Positions 42,770 to 52,789 are shown, numbered from the stretch's first letter. The stretch is DNA of 64,000 nucleotides from an uncultured Lachnospiraceae bacterium (GCA_902780405.1 CACZFI010000001.1:434001-498000); one strand, 5' to 3'. Numbers and translations: made by a program. The notes: generated from the sequence alone by a model not told the origin.

Positions 42770-43963
42770 TTATACTCCAAAGAGTTCTTTAATCCGGTCT
42801 TCGTTAAGCTTGCTTCCGATCACGCAGAGCTTGCCGGTGTAATCGGCAGCGCCGGTACGTACTTCGAAATCTCCGGGCACAAGATCAAAGTGATGCCATA
42901 CGCCGGCCTCGTCGGGTACCATACCCTTCGCACGAAGGATCATACCATAGGAGATGGTGTCTTCCGCAAGTTCCTCGAGAATCTTCTTTAACTCATCCTC
43001 GGAGTACTTCTTCGCAGTCTCAACGCCCCAGCTGGTAAATACGTCATCCGCATGATGATGTCCGTCGTGATCATGATGGTGATGACCGCAGGAACATACA
43101 CCGTTCTCATCATAATGATGCTCATGCTCTTCGTGATCATGATCATGGTCGTGATGGTGGTGATGCTCGTGCTCATGCTCTTCATGATCGTGGTCATGAT
43201 CGTGATGATGATGCTCATGCTCCTCATGGTCGTGGTCATGATGGTGATGATGCTCGTGCTCATGCTCCTCATGGTCATGGTCATGATGGTGGTGATGTTC
43301 ATGATCATGTTCTTCCTGATGACGCTTTGCGATCTCGATAGCCTCTTTTATCAGTGACTCTAAGGTATTCGCATGCTCCATGGTATCAAGGATCACCTTG
43401 CCGTCGATCTCATCCCAGGGTGTGGTGATGATTGTAGCCTCATGATTGTGCTCTTTCAGCATGGCAACCACGTCGTCCACCTTTGCGGAGGCAACCTCCT
43501 GCGTACGGGACAGCACGATGGTTCCTGCACTTTCAACCTGATTGTTGAAGAACTCACCGAAGTTCTTCATGTACATCTTGCACTTTTTCACATCCACAAC
43601 GGTTGTTGCGGAATTGATAACGACATCTGCCTCTGCGGAAACATCCGCAACTGCCTTCATAACATCGGACAATTTGCCGACACCGGAGGGCTCGATGATC
43701 ACGCGGTCGGGATGATAGTCATCGATCACCTTCTTTAAAGCGGTGCCGAAATCTCCCACCAGTGAACAGCAGATGCAGCCCGAGTTCATCTCGGTGATCT
43801 CAACACCGGCTTCCTTGAGGAAACCGCCGTCGATACCGATCTCGCCGAATTCGTTCTCGATCAATACAAGCTTCTCACCGGAGAAAGCCTGATCGATCAG
43901 TTTCTTGATCAATGTAGTTTTGCCTGCTCCCAGGAAACCTGAGAGGATATCAATTTTGGTCAT
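42770..43963 (-). CDS. CobW/COG0523 GTPase with very long His-rich metal-binding stretch
   Basis: A 397-residue metallochaperone-type GTPase. Walker A GFLGAGKTTL (9-18), ENEFGEIGIDG switch, and the COG0523 metal site CICC (63-66). Residues 215-304 hold nearly fifty histidines in repeating HDHDHEEHEHE-type units, then a CSCG segment, before the CobW C-terminal domain (about 310-395). The His stretch should bind zinc, nickel or cobalt; which metal cannot be told. It follows an mscS gene by 25 bases. The repeated DNA (43052-43321) could change length by slippage. Confidence 0.93.
   Translation of the reverse strand: MTKIDILSGFLGAGKTTLIKKLIDQAFSGEKLVLIENEFGEIGIDGGFLKEAGVEITEMNSGCICCSLVGDFGTALKKVIDDYHPDRVIIEPSGVGKLSDVMKAVADVSAEADVVINSATTVVDVKKCKMYMKNFGEFFNNQVESAGTIVLSRTQEVASAKVDDVVAMLKEHNHEATIITTPWDEIDGKVILDTMEHANTLESLIKEAIEIAKRHQEEHDHEHHHHHDHDHEEHEHEHHHHHDHDHEEHEHHHHDHDHDHEEHEHEHHHHHDHDHDHEEHEHHYDENGVCSCGHHHHDHDGHHHADDVFTSWGVETAKKYSEDELKKILEELAEDTISYGMILRAKGMVPDEAGVWHHFDLVPGDFEVRTGAADYTGKLCVIGSKLNEDRIKELFGV
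43052..43321 (-). repeat. In-frame low-complexity repeat coding the His-rich stretch
   Basis: Imperfect tandem units built mostly from CAT/CAC, GAT/GAC and GAA/GAG codons encode HDH, EEHEHE and HHHHH blocks. The plus strand reads as ATG-rich nonsense, which creates spurious open frames. Confidence 0.85.
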
Positions 43964-43988
43964 GATAATGCCTGCCTTTCCAAATATA

Positions 43989-44804
43989 CTATTTATCTTT
44001 CATGGTGACTTCCACCTGCTTGAAGGGAATCACGATGCCTTTCGCATCAAACTCGTTCTTCACGGTCTCATTGAATTCCCATGAAGCCTTCCAGAAGTCA
44101 TCATTTTTCACATTGAAACGTACGCCCATCTCAATGGCGCTGTCGCCGAAGTTTTTGACAAAGATCTCCGGTGTCTCATCCCGGGACACGAAAGAATTCC
44201 TGCTCACACAGGAAAGCAAGGTGCTTCGAACGAGAGCAAGATCCGACGCATACGCCACGGGAATCACGGTGTTCACACGTCTTACCCCCTCCGCAGACAG
44301 ATTCACCAGCGAGCAGTTGGTGATATTGCCGTTGGGGATGATGACGATGCGGTTGTCGATGGTGCGAAGCTTGGTATAAAAGATGTCGATGGAAATGACG
44401 GTTCCCTCGCATCCCTTATCGTTCTCGATAATGTAGTCTCCCACCTTGAAGGGCTTCATTGTAAGGATCAGAAATCCTCCGGCAAGGTTCGCCAAACTTC
44501 CCTGCAGTCCGAGTCCCACGGCAAGGCCGGCGGTTCCGAGCAGTGTCACAAGGGATGTGACCTGAAAGCCGAGCATGGATGCCGCAGTAATAAGCACTAC
44601 CGTGTAAAGCGCCCACTTGATGAGTGACTGTAAGAATCCCGAAACACTTTTGTCGATCTTGGAACGCTCAAAGGAACGTCCGAGCACTCTCACAAAATGC
44701 TTTGCGAGCTTTAACGCGATGATCACAAAGAGAAGGGTAAAGATCAGATCTCTTCCCCGGTCTGTGGTCCAGTCTGTTAACTTGTCAAGAAACTGGTCGA
44801 TCAT
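43989..44804 (-). CDS. Small-conductance mechanosensitive channel (MscS family)
   Basis: A 271-residue MscS-type channel: three membrane helices (about 15-38, 60-85 and the pore helix around GTAGLAVGLGLQGSLANLAG at 92-112), then the cytoplasmic beta domain (GDYIIENDKGCEGTVISIDI) and a C-terminal alpha/beta domain. It releases solutes on osmotic downshock. It starts 15 bases after the DUF1846 gene. Confidence 0.93.
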   Translation of the reverse strand: MIDQFLDKLTDWTTDRGRDLIFTLLFVIIALKLAKHFVRVLGRSFERSKIDKSVSGFLQSLIKWALYTVVLITAASMLGFQVTSLVTLLGTAGLAVGLGLQGSLANLAGGFLILTMKPFKVGDYIIENDKGCEGTVISIDIFYTKLRTIDNRIVIIPNGNITNCSLVNLSAEGVRRVNTVIPVAYASDLALVRSTLLSCVSRNSFVSRDETPEIFVKNFGDSAIEMGVRFNVKNDDFWKASWEFNETVKNEFDAKGIVIPFKQVEVTMKDK

Positions 44805-44819
44805 TGATACATTCGCCTC

Positions 44820-46301
44820 TTAGGTATGATAAAGCTTATTGTTCTGGTACTTCGGCTCACAGGTAAGGTTACAGCCGAGTTTCTTGAAGACACCGGTGTC
44901 AACCTCTGAGAGGATCACGGAGCTGTGTACCTCAAGTCCCGCAAGATTCGGAAGCTGGTCATATGCAGCCTTCGCCTCGGGATTCGTAAGTGCTGCGATG
45001 GAAAGCGCGATCAGGATCTCATCGATGTGCAAAAGCGGGTTGTGATCGCCTAAGTACTTTACCTTCAGTTCCATGATCGGCTCGATAACCTCGGGTGCAA
45101 GAAGCAGCGCGGGATCATCGATTCCGGCAAGATACTTCAACGCATTCAGGATCATCGCAGAGGATGCGCCGAGCAGCGAGGATGTCTTGCCTGTAATAAT
45201 GGTTCCGTCCGGCATCTGGATGGCCGCCGCGGGATTGCCTGTATCTTCTGCTTTTACATTTGCTGCCGCAACCACAGGACGATCGGTAACGGAAATACCC
45301 GCCTTCTCCATCAGAAGCTCGATCTTGGAGATGGCTGCGTCACCGCCGATACCCTTGCGCTTATCGCACATTGCCTGATACAGACGTCGTACGATCTCCT
45401 GGTTGGATGCCTGTCTGCAGGCCTCATCGTCGGAGATGCAGTGTCCAGCCATATTCACACCCATATCCGTCGGACTCTGGTAAGGGCTCTTACCGGCAAT
45501 CTTCTCGAACATGGTCTTTAAGACGGGGAATACCTCCACGTCACGGTTATAATTCACAACTGTCTCACCGTATGCTTCGAGGTGGAAGGGATCGATCATA
45601 TTCACATCGTTTAAGTCTGCGGTAGCCGCCTCATAGGCAAGGTTTACCGGATGTGACAGGGGAAGGTTCCAGATGGGGAAGGTTTCGAATTTCGCATAAC
45701 CTGCGGTAACTCCGCGCTTCTGCTCATGATAAAGCTGGGACAGGCAGGTTGCCATCTTTCCGCTTCCGGGTCCGGGGGCCGTCACAACCACAAGCGGTCT
45801 TGTGGTCTCGATATAGTCGTTTCTTCCGAAGCCCTCATCGCTTACGATGAAGGGGATGTTGGACGGATAACCCTCGATCTTATAGTGTCTGTATACCTTA
45901 AGCCCGAGTGCCTTGAGTTTCTTCTCGTAGGCAAGAACCGGTGCCGTCTCGGAAAACTGTGTCAGCACCACGGATCCTACCATCAGTCCGTTGTTGGTAA
46001 ATGCATCGATCAGCCGAAGCACATCGATGTCATAAGTGATACCGATATCGCCTCTCACCTTGTTCTTCTCAATATCGCCGGCCTTGATGGCAATGACGAT
46101 CTCTGTCTTATCTTTAAGCTGCTTCAGCATCGTGATCTTGGAATCCGGATGAAAACCGGGCAATACACGGGATGCGTGATAATCATCAAAGAGCTTACCG
46201 CCGAACTCTAAGTACAGCTTGCCGCCGAACTGGCTGATACGCTCCATAATGTGCTCTGACTGCATGGACAGGTATTTTTCATTATCAAAACCTAGTTTCA
46301 T
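44820..46301 (-). CDS. DUF1846 family protein
   Basis: A 493-residue protein that matches the DUF1846 family along its length: MKLGFDNEKYLSMQSEHIME and ISQFGGKLYLEFGGKLFDDY at the start, then an ATP/nucleotide-like segment PLVVVTAPGPGSGKMATCLS. The start at 46301 has AAAGGA 8 bases upstream and gives the family N-terminus; longer frames do not. Structures exist for the family but no accepted function. It precedes mscS. Confidence 0.9.
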   Translation of the reverse strand: MKLGFDNEKYLSMQSEHIMERISQFGGKLYLEFGGKLFDDYHASRVLPGFHPDSKITMLKQLKDKTEIVIAIKAGDIEKNKVRGDIGITYDIDVLRLIDAFTNNGLMVGSVVLTQFSETAPVLAYEKKLKALGLKVYRHYKIEGYPSNIPFIVSDEGFGRNDYIETTRPLVVVTAPGPGSGKMATCLSQLYHEQKRGVTAGYAKFETFPIWNLPLSHPVNLAYEAATADLNDVNMIDPFHLEAYGETVVNYNRDVEVFPVLKTMFEKIAGKSPYQSPTDMGVNMAGHCISDDEACRQASNQEIVRRLYQAMCDKRKGIGGDAAISKIELLMEKAGISVTDRPVVAAANVKAEDTGNPAAAIQMPDGTIITGKTSSLLGASSAMILNALKYLAGIDDPALLLAPEVIEPIMELKVKYLGDHNPLLHIDEILIALSIAALTNPEAKAAYDQLPNLAGLEVHSSVILSEVDTGVFKKLGCNLTCEPKYQNNKLYHT

Positions 46302-46329
46302 ATTGTGTGTCCTTTCTTTCATTGACAAC

Positions 46330-46353
46330 GGCACCCTCCTTTCGGAAGATGCC
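46330..46353 (-). other. Hairpin with GAAA tetraloop upstream of the DUF1846 gene
   Basis: Ten consecutive pairs, two of them G.T, are closed by a GAAA loop between glgB and the DUF1846 gene. There is no T run after it, so it is more likely an mRNA processing or stability element than a terminator. Confidence 0.45.
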
Positions 46354-46373
46354 GATTTTGCGCGGTGCATGTT

Positions 46374-48578
46374 TTATTTTCCTGTCTTCTTCTTCCAAAC
46401 GGAGATGGAAAGCGGCGGTACAGTTACCGAAATGTAATGCTCCTGTCCGTCACATTCCGCTTTTTTCGCTTGTTTTGCTGTTTTGTTGTTACGGCCTTCG
46501 CCACCGAACTTGGCATTGTCCGAGGAGAAGATCTCCTGCCATCTTCCGCCTGCAGGAACACCGAGCTTATACGCCTTGTGTTCAACCGGTGTGAAGTTGC
46601 AGATGATTGCCAAACTGTCGCCGGGCTTTTCGCCGTGTCGGATAAACGAAAGCAGGCTCTTGTTCGCATTGTTGCAGTTGATCCACTCAAAACCCTCGGG
46701 CTGGGAATCAAGCTGATATAACGCAGGCTCGGAAGAATAAAGCTTATTGAGCTCCTTCACATAGCTCTGGATATAGACATGTGCATCAAACTCGAAGAGG
46801 GACCAGTCTACCTCGGAGTTTTCGTTGAACTCCTTGAACTGTGCGATCTCCTGTCCCATAAAGAGCAGTTTCTTACCAGGATGTGTCATCATATAACCGA
46901 AGGCCACGCGGAGATTGGAGAACTTGTCTTCATATCCGCCGGGCATCTTGGTGATCATGGAACCCTTTTCGTGTACGACCTCGTCGTGTGAAAGCACGAG
47001 GACGAACTTCTCACTGTATGCATATACCATACTGAAGGTCAGATCGTTGTGATGATACTTGCGATACAAAGGATCGAGCTGCATATAACGAAGGAAATCA
47101 TTCATCCAGCCCATATTCCACTTGAAGTCAAATCCGAGTCCACCCTCTTCTACGGGGAAGGTGATCATCGGCCATGCGGTAGACTCCTCGGCAACCATCA
47201 GAACACCCGGATACATGTCATGCATCTTCTTGTTCAGCGTCTTGATGAACTCTACGGCGTCAAGATTCTCGTTGCCGCCGTTCTTGTTCGGAAGCCACTC
47301 GCCGTCGCCTCTGCCGTAATCGAGATACAGCATGGATGCCACTGCGTCCATACGGATACCGTCGACATGGTACTTATCCGCCCAGTAAAGTGCGTTCGAT
47401 ATCAGGAAGTTCTTAACTTCATTTCGACTGTAATTGTAAATATAGGTGCCCCAGTGCGGGTGCTCGCCGCGCCTCGGGTCCTCATGCTCATACAGGGCCG
47501 TGCCGTCAAATCTTCCGAGGCCGTTCTCGTCCTTCGGGAAATGTGCAGGCACCCAATCCATGATGATACCGATGCCCTTGCTGTGCATGTAATCCATGAA
47601 ATACATGAAGTCGGTGGGGGATCCGTACCTGGATGTCGGTGCATAGTAACCCGTCACCTGATATCCCCATGAGGGATCGTATGGATGCTCCATGATGGGC
47701 ATCAGTTCGATATAATTATATCCCATAGACAGAACATATTCTGCCAGTTTGGGAGCGATCTCTTTGTAGGTATAGAACTCTCTTCCGTCCTCGGGACGCT
47801 TCCAGGAACCTAAGTGTACCTCGTAGATGTTCATGGGAGATTTTGCCGCATCGCGATTCTTTCTCTCCTCCATCCACTTGTCATCCTTCCACTTGTAGGT
47901 AAGGTCTGCAACGCGGGATGCATTGGCGGGACGAAGTTCAGACGAAAAGGCATAGGGATCGGACTTCATGAAGACCTTGCCGGACTTGGCTGCGATCTCA
48001 TACTTGTAAATCTGTCCCACGTACTTGCCGGGAATAAAGAGTTCGAAAACTCCGGAATAATCGATTTTACGCATCGGATGACGCGTGCCGTCCCACTGAT
48101 TGAAATCTCCGACTACGGAAACTCTCTCGGCATTCGGAGCCCAGACTGCGAAGAATACGCCTTCGACGCCATCCACCTTCATCGGGTGTGCACCCATCTT
48201 CTCATAAATCTTGTCGTGCTCGCCCTCATTGAACAGACTGATGTCAATGGGGTCGAATACGGGCTCGAAATTGTAGGGATCGATATAAGTAAGCTCCTTA
48301 CCGTCGATGAATTTTACGGAGAGCTTGTAGTCAAAACGTTTTTTGTCTTTAATCCTGACGGAGAAAAAACCGGGAACCCGATCAGCGACTAAGGTGTGAC
48401 GCTTCTTGGTTGCCGTATCGATTGCGGTAACAGCCTTCGCTCTCGGCAGATAGGCATTGATAAATACATCGTCCAGACACTCATGCATACCGAGGATGTG
48501 ATGCGGATTGTTATGGATTCCGCGCACAAGAGCCTCTACCTCCATCCAGTTGATTGCAAAGATTTCTTTTTTCGGCAT
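46374..48578 (-). CDS. glgB: 1,4-alpha-glucan branching enzyme GlgB
   Basis: A 734-residue GH13 enzyme: N-terminal CBM48 modules (about 15-225), a catalytic barrel with VDGIRMDAVASMLYLDYG (nucleophile Asp), VLMVAEESTAWP (acid/base Glu) and VLSHDEVVHEKGSM, and a C-terminal all-beta domain. It makes alpha-1,6 branches in glycogen. No other glycogen gene is beside it. It starts 10 bases after the DUF1015 gene. Confidence 0.97.
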   Translation of the reverse strand: MPKKEIFAINWMEVEALVRGIHNNPHHILGMHECLDDVFINAYLPRAKAVTAIDTATKKRHTLVADRVPGFFSVRIKDKKRFDYKLSVKFIDGKELTYIDPYNFEPVFDPIDISLFNEGEHDKIYEKMGAHPMKVDGVEGVFFAVWAPNAERVSVVGDFNQWDGTRHPMRKIDYSGVFELFIPGKYVGQIYKYEIAAKSGKVFMKSDPYAFSSELRPANASRVADLTYKWKDDKWMEERKNRDAAKSPMNIYEVHLGSWKRPEDGREFYTYKEIAPKLAEYVLSMGYNYIELMPIMEHPYDPSWGYQVTGYYAPTSRYGSPTDFMYFMDYMHSKGIGIIMDWVPAHFPKDENGLGRFDGTALYEHEDPRRGEHPHWGTYIYNYSRNEVKNFLISNALYWADKYHVDGIRMDAVASMLYLDYGRGDGEWLPNKNGGNENLDAVEFIKTLNKKMHDMYPGVLMVAEESTAWPMITFPVEEGGLGFDFKWNMGWMNDFLRYMQLDPLYRKYHHNDLTFSMVYAYSEKFVLVLSHDEVVHEKGSMITKMPGGYEDKFSNLRVAFGYMMTHPGKKLLFMGQEIAQFKEFNENSEVDWSLFEFDAHVYIQSYVKELNKLYSSEPALYQLDSQPEGFEWINCNNANKSLLSFIRHGEKPGDSLAIICNFTPVEHKAYKLGVPAGGRWQEIFSSDNAKFGGEGRNNKTAKQAKKAECDGQEHYISVTVPPLSISVWKKKTGK

Positions 48579-48588
48579 ATATGTCCCT

Positions 48589-49827
48589 CTATCTTTCGAT
48601 CTGATGTATAAAAAGGCCGCTTCGAAGTTTCGGTTCGAACCATGTGGATTTCGGTGGCATCAGAAGTCCTGCATCTGCCACGTCAAAAAGCTCCTCGATT
48701 GAAGTCGGGTACATGGAAAAAGCAAGCTTCATATCGGTTGTCGCGCGCTTCTCGAGCTCGGAAAGTCCGCGGATTCCACCCACGAAATCAATCCTGCTGT
48801 CCGTTCTGGGATCAGCAATACCGAGAACCGGTGCCAAAAGGTAATCCTGAAGGATGGAAACATCCAATCCCTTCACGGGATCGTCCGATAAGATTTCCTC
48901 CTTCGCGGTAAGCTTATACCAACAGTTGTCAAGGAAGAGTCCGAAGGTACCCTTCTTCTCGGGTGCTACGGGAGCATCCGATTTTTCGATCGTGAAATGC
49001 TTTCCGACCGCATCAAAAAACGCATCCGGTGTCAGTCCGTTCAGATCGCGAACCACCCTGTTGTAGGGAAGGATCGCAAGCTGCTCGTCCGGAAAAAGAA
49101 CGGACAGGAAGAAATTGAACTCTTCTTCACCCGTATAACCCGGATGTGCATCTCTTCGTTTTACACCGACTTTCACTGCGGATGCAGCTCTGTGGTGTCC
49201 GTCTGCAATATAAATGCTGTCCGTCTTTGCGAACAGATCACGCAGTCTCTCGATATCCTCGGCGCGATCCACGATCCACACACGATGTCCTATACCGTCA
49301 TCGGATGTGAAATCATTCTCCGGCACACCTGCGCGGATCCGGTCTACAATGGCATCAATCTCACGCTGTGCGCGGTATGCCAGAAAAATCGGTCCGGTCT
49401 GTGCGGACAAAGTATCCACATGATTGATACGGTCCTGCTCCTTGTCGGCGCGTGTGTTCTCGTGCTTCTTGATGGTGCCTGACAGATAATCGTCAACGGC
49501 GGATACGGCAACGATACCCGACTGGGTCCTACCGTCCATGGTAAGTTCATAAATATAATAACAGGGCTTGTCGTCCGATACGAAGTTGCCGTCCTCGATC
49601 ATCTTCTCGAAGAGGGTTCTCGCTCTTGCATAAACCTCCGGTGCATAGGTGTCTACCTCGTCCGGAAGTCCCGTCTCCGCCCTGTCAATACACAGAAAGG
49701 AAAGGGGCTTTCCGGATACTTCCTCTTTCGCCTCTTTCCTGCTGTATACGTCATATGGAAGTGCAGCAACCGCGGAAGCGATATCCTTCCTCGGTCTTAC
49801 TGCCGCAAATGGTCTGATGTCAGCCAT
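48589..49827 (-). CDS. DUF1015 family protein
   Basis: A 412-residue protein of the DUF1015 family: MADIRPFAAVRPRKDIASAV and AALPYDVYSRKEA at the start, YIADGHHRAASAV in the middle, then SRIDFVGGIRGLSEL near the end. Its function is not established. In many clostridia it is linked to serA and serC, which are also close here (51605-53872), so a role in serine metabolism is plausible but not shown. Confidence 0.9.
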   Translation of the reverse strand: MADIRPFAAVRPRKDIASAVAALPYDVYSRKEAKEEVSGKPLSFLCIDRAETGLPDEVDTYAPEVYARARTLFEKMIEDGNFVSDDKPCYYIYELTMDGRTQSGIVAVSAVDDYLSGTIKKHENTRADKEQDRINHVDTLSAQTGPIFLAYRAQREIDAIVDRIRAGVPENDFTSDDGIGHRVWIVDRAEDIERLRDLFAKTDSIYIADGHHRAASAVKVGVKRRDAHPGYTGEEEFNFFLSVLFPDEQLAILPYNRVVRDLNGLTPDAFFDAVGKHFTIEKSDAPVAPEKKGTFGLFLDNCWYKLTAKEEILSDDPVKGLDVSILQDYLLAPVLGIADPRTDSRIDFVGGIRGLSELEKRATTDMKLAFSMYPTSIEELFDVADAGLLMPPKSTWFEPKLRSGLFIHQIER

Positions 49828-49846
49828 GACTTCTCTCTCCTAAAAA

Positions 49847-50413
49847 CTAGCCTCTGATTGCCTTTACTGCTTCATCCAGCGATTTCTTGTAATCTTCGTC
49901 GGAGGAATTGTTAAAGACAAACAACTCCGGGATATTGTCCGGCTGATTAAACTTCTGGGTACTTACGTACTCATCCCAATGCTCAAGCTTCCAGGTATCT
50001 CTGTCCGATGCACGCTTGATCATACGCTGGTGTGCCACCTCGATGTCCGTGTGCACCCATACCACGAAGAGCTCAGCGTCCTTTTCCGCAAGTCGCTTAC
50101 GCAGCCCGTCAAGGTACTCATTGTCACGGATCTCGTCCGTAAACGGAGCGTTGATCAATACGGTATCGTTGTACTCTAATGCTTCAAAAGCAATGTCTAA
50201 GATGGCGTAGTACTCGTAATCACGAATCTCTCTCTGGAAGAAATCCGAAGAACGGTTATACTCCTCTCCCGCGACTTTGAAAATCTGCTTGGAAAGCACG
50301 ATCAGCGTATCCTTGTCAAGATATACGCAATTCGGCAATGCTTTCGCGAGCTTCTTGGAGATAAATGTCTTGCCGCACGCAGGCGGAGACGTAACGAGTA
50401 TCAGCTTCTTCAT
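49847..50413 (-). CDS. Small P-loop ATPase/kinase-like protein
   Basis: A 188-residue P-loop protein of the AAA_33/zeta-like kinase type: Walker A SPPACGKTF, LDKDTL after the second strand, a basic lid QRMIKRASDRDTWKLEHWDE and a final Asn-containing strand LFVFNN. The substrate is unknown. It has its own likely promoter in the 82-base gap after asd. Confidence 0.78.
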   Translation of the reverse strand: MKKLILVTSPPACGKTFISKKLAKALPNCVYLDKDTLIVLSKQIFKVAGEEYNRSSDFFQREIRDYEYYAILDIAFEALEYNDTVLINAPFTDEIRDNEYLDGLRKRLAEKDAELFVVWVHTDIEVAHQRMIKRASDRDTWKLEHWDEYVSTQKFNQPDNIPELFVFNNSSDEDYKKSLDEAVKAIRG

Positions 50414-50447
50414 TTGTACTACACCCTCCCGGTCATACTATCACATA

Positions 50448-50474
50448 ATTATAAAAAATATTATCACAAATCAA
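50448..50474 (-). promoter_or_regulatory. Possible promoter before the P-loop kinase gene
   Basis: A perfect TATAAT lies 35 bases upstream of the start codon. The best -35 box (TTGATT) is only 15 bases away, so the promoter would be suboptimal or rely on A/T-rich upstream sequence. Confidence 0.4.
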
Positions 50475-50495
50475 AAGTTCAAACAAGAGATATTA

Positions 50496-51581
50496 CTATT
50501 TTTTTGTAATGTATCCCTTAGCCTTTAAGAGCTCTGCGCAAAGGACCGCACCGCCTGCAGCACCTCTTAAAGTGTTATGGGAAAGGCCTACGAACTTCCA
50601 GTCGTAGATGGTATCCTCGCGGAGACGTCCGATGGACACACCCATACCGTTCTCGTAATCCACATCCAGAGTTACCTGAGGACGATTCTCCTCTTCCATG
50701 TAACGGATGAACTGCTTCGGAGCCGAAGGAAGTTCAAGCTTCTGAGGCTCACCGGAAAATGAGGTAAGTGCCTCGACAAGCTGCTCCTTGGTTGCCTTCT
50801 TCTTAAACTTAACAAAGACTGCCGCAGTGTGGCCGTTTAATACCGGCACGCGGATACACTGGCAGGAAATCTTCGGGCTTGTTGCGGGAACAATCTCACC
50901 ATTCTCTACCTTACCGAGGATACGAAGAGGCTCCTTCTCGGACTTTTCTTCCTCACCACCGATGAAGGGGATAACATTTTCAACCATCTCCGGCCAATCC
51001 TTGAAGGTCTTGCCTGCGCCTGAGATTGCCTGATAAGTAGTTGCGATCACTTCGTAGGGCTCAAACTCCTTCCATGCCGCAAGGCAGGGAGCATAAGACT
51101 GAATGGAGCAATTGGGTTTAACGGCTACGAAACCTCTGGTGGTACCGAGACGCTTCTTCTGTGCCTCGATCACTTCAACGTGATCTGCATTGATCTCGGG
51201 AACGATCATCGGAACATCCGGAGTCCAGCGATGTGCGCTGTTATTGGATACAACGGGAGTCTCTGTCTTGGCATAAGCCTCCTCGATGGCCTTGATCTCG
51301 TCCTTGGACATATCAACTGCGGAGAAGACGAAATCTACGGTAGCAGCTACCTTCTCCACCTCAGTTACATCATATACAATAAGATCCTTCACCGCATCCG
51401 GCATCGGAGTGGTCATCTTCCAACGGTCACCGACTGCCTCAGCGTAGGTCTTGCCTGCACTTCTGGGGCTGGCTGCCACGGTCACGACCTCAAACCAGGG
51501 ATGATCCGCAAGGATCGATATAAATCTCTGTCCAACCATACCGGTTGCACCGAGTACACCTACTTTTAATTTTTCACTCAT
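50496..51581 (-). CDS. asd: Aspartate-semialdehyde dehydrogenase
   Basis: A 361-residue enzyme: N-terminal NADP site VGVLGATGMVGQRFI, catalytic Cys158 in VKPNCSIQSY, and the RVPVLNGHTAAVFV segment with the active His. It reduces aspartyl phosphate for lysine, threonine and methionine synthesis. The ATG at 51581 has AGGAG 8 bases upstream; the track start three codons earlier overlaps that site. It belongs to the archaeal/fungal-like Asd subgroup by length and motif. Confidence 0.95.
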   Translation of the reverse strand: MSEKLKVGVLGATGMVGQRFISILADHPWFEVVTVAASPRSAGKTYAEAVGDRWKMTTPMPDAVKDLIVYDVTEVEKVAATVDFVFSAVDMSKDEIKAIEEAYAKTETPVVSNNSAHRWTPDVPMIVPEINADHVEVIEAQKKRLGTTRGFVAVKPNCSIQSYAPCLAAWKEFEPYEVIATTYQAISGAGKTFKDWPEMVENVIPFIGGEEEKSEKEPLRILGKVENGEIVPATSPKISCQCIRVPVLNGHTAAVFVKFKKKATKEQLVEALTSFSGEPQKLELPSAPKQFIRYMEEENRPQVTLDVDYENGMGVSIGRLREDTIYDWKFVGLSHNTLRGAAGGAVLCAELLKAKGYITKK

Positions 51582-51604
51582 AACTATCACTCCTAATCCT
51601 ATAA

Positions 51605-52768
51605 CTACTTGATCACACGTACCTTCACAACACCGTCAATCGCTGTGATATCCGCGATGGACTTCTCGTCCGGTGTCTTGGAAAGATCAAGCAATGTGTA
51701 TGCCCAATCTCCCTTGGACTTGGATACCATGTCGGATACGTTGATACCGTCTGCGGAAAGCACACCGGTAAACTGTGTGATCATGTTCGGGATGTTTTTG
51801 TGGCAGATGCTGATTCTTGAAGCAGTCTGGCACACACCGCCGTCACATGCGGGATAGTTTACGGAATTCTTGATATTTCCGTTCTCGATATAATCCATGA
51901 TCTGCTTAACTGCCATGATCGCACAGTTATCCTCGGACTCAGCCGTGGATGCACCGAGGTGCGGAAGCGTGATCACGCCGTCAACACCTGCGATCTTGGC
52001 ATTGGGGAAGTCTGTTACATAACGACCTACCTTGCCGGAAGCAAGCGCCTCGATCATATCGTCGTCGTTCACAAGGATATCTCTTGCGAAGTTTAAGATC
52101 TTCACGCCATCCTTCATCATGGCAAATGCATCCTTGTTGAGCATGCCCTTGGTGGAATCAAGCGCAGGTACATGGATGGTGATGTAATCACAATCACGAT
52201 AGATATCTTCGACATTGGTAATATGCTTTACGTGGCTGGAAAGTCTCCATGCAGCGTCTACGGACACGAAGGGATCGTAACCGTATACGTCCATACCGAG
52301 TCTGAAACCGATGTTGGCAACCTTGGCACCGATGGCACCGAGTCCGATCACACCGAGCTTCTTGCCCATAACTTCGTTACCGGCATACTTGCTCTTCTGC
52401 TTCTCTACAGCCTTGGCAATGTTCTCATCGGAAGCGTTGGCCTTCACCCAGTTGTAACCGCCCATCAGATCTCTGGATGCGAGAAGAAGTCCCGCAACCA
52501 CGAGTTCCTTTACGCCGTTGGCATTGGCACCGGGTGTGTTGAATACGACGATACCCTTCTCTGCGCACTTGTCAAGCGGGATGTTGTTCACGCCTGCGCC
52601 GGCACGTGCAACTGCAAGCAGATTGTCGGAAAGGTTTAAGTCGTGCATAGCCGCACTTCTTACAAGGACAGCCTCAGCCTCGTCATAGTTATCGGTTGTT
52701 TCATAAGAATCCGTAAACAGATCCATACCGCAGGCTGCGATAGGATTCAAGCAATTTACCTTTGTCAT
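51605..52768 (-). CDS. serA: D-3-phosphoglycerate dehydrogenase SerA
   Basis: A 387-residue enzyme: NAD-binding motif LGVIGLGAIGAKVANIGFRL, catalytic region (ARAGAGVNNIPLDKCAEKGI; PHLGASTAESEDNCA), and a C-terminal ACT domain (about 315-385; NIPNMITQFTGVLSADGINV) that could bind serine. It starts serine synthesis and lies between serC and asd. Confidence 0.96.
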   Translation of the reverse strand: MTKVNCLNPIAACGMDLFTDSYETTDNYDEAEAVLVRSAAMHDLNLSDNLLAVARAGAGVNNIPLDKCAEKGIVVFNTPGANANGVKELVVAGLLLASRDLMGGYNWVKANASDENIAKAVEKQKSKYAGNEVMGKKLGVIGLGAIGAKVANIGFRLGMDVYGYDPFVSVDAAWRLSSHVKHITNVEDIYRDCDYITIHVPALDSTKGMLNKDAFAMMKDGVKILNFARDILVNDDDMIEALASGKVGRYVTDFPNAKIAGVDGVITLPHLGASTAESEDNCAIMAVKQIMDYIENGNIKNSVNYPACDGGVCQTASRISICHKNIPNMITQFTGVLSADGINVSDMVSKSKGDWAYTLLDLSKTPDEKSIADITAIDGVVKVRVIK

Positions 52769-52789
52769 GATATGTCTAACTCCTTCGTA

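Noticed and set aside
43052..43357. CRISPR-like or coding repeat on the plus strand (Met-rich frame)
   Set aside because: The repeats are His/Asp/Glu codons of the CobW gene on the minus strand; units are irregular and without spacers.
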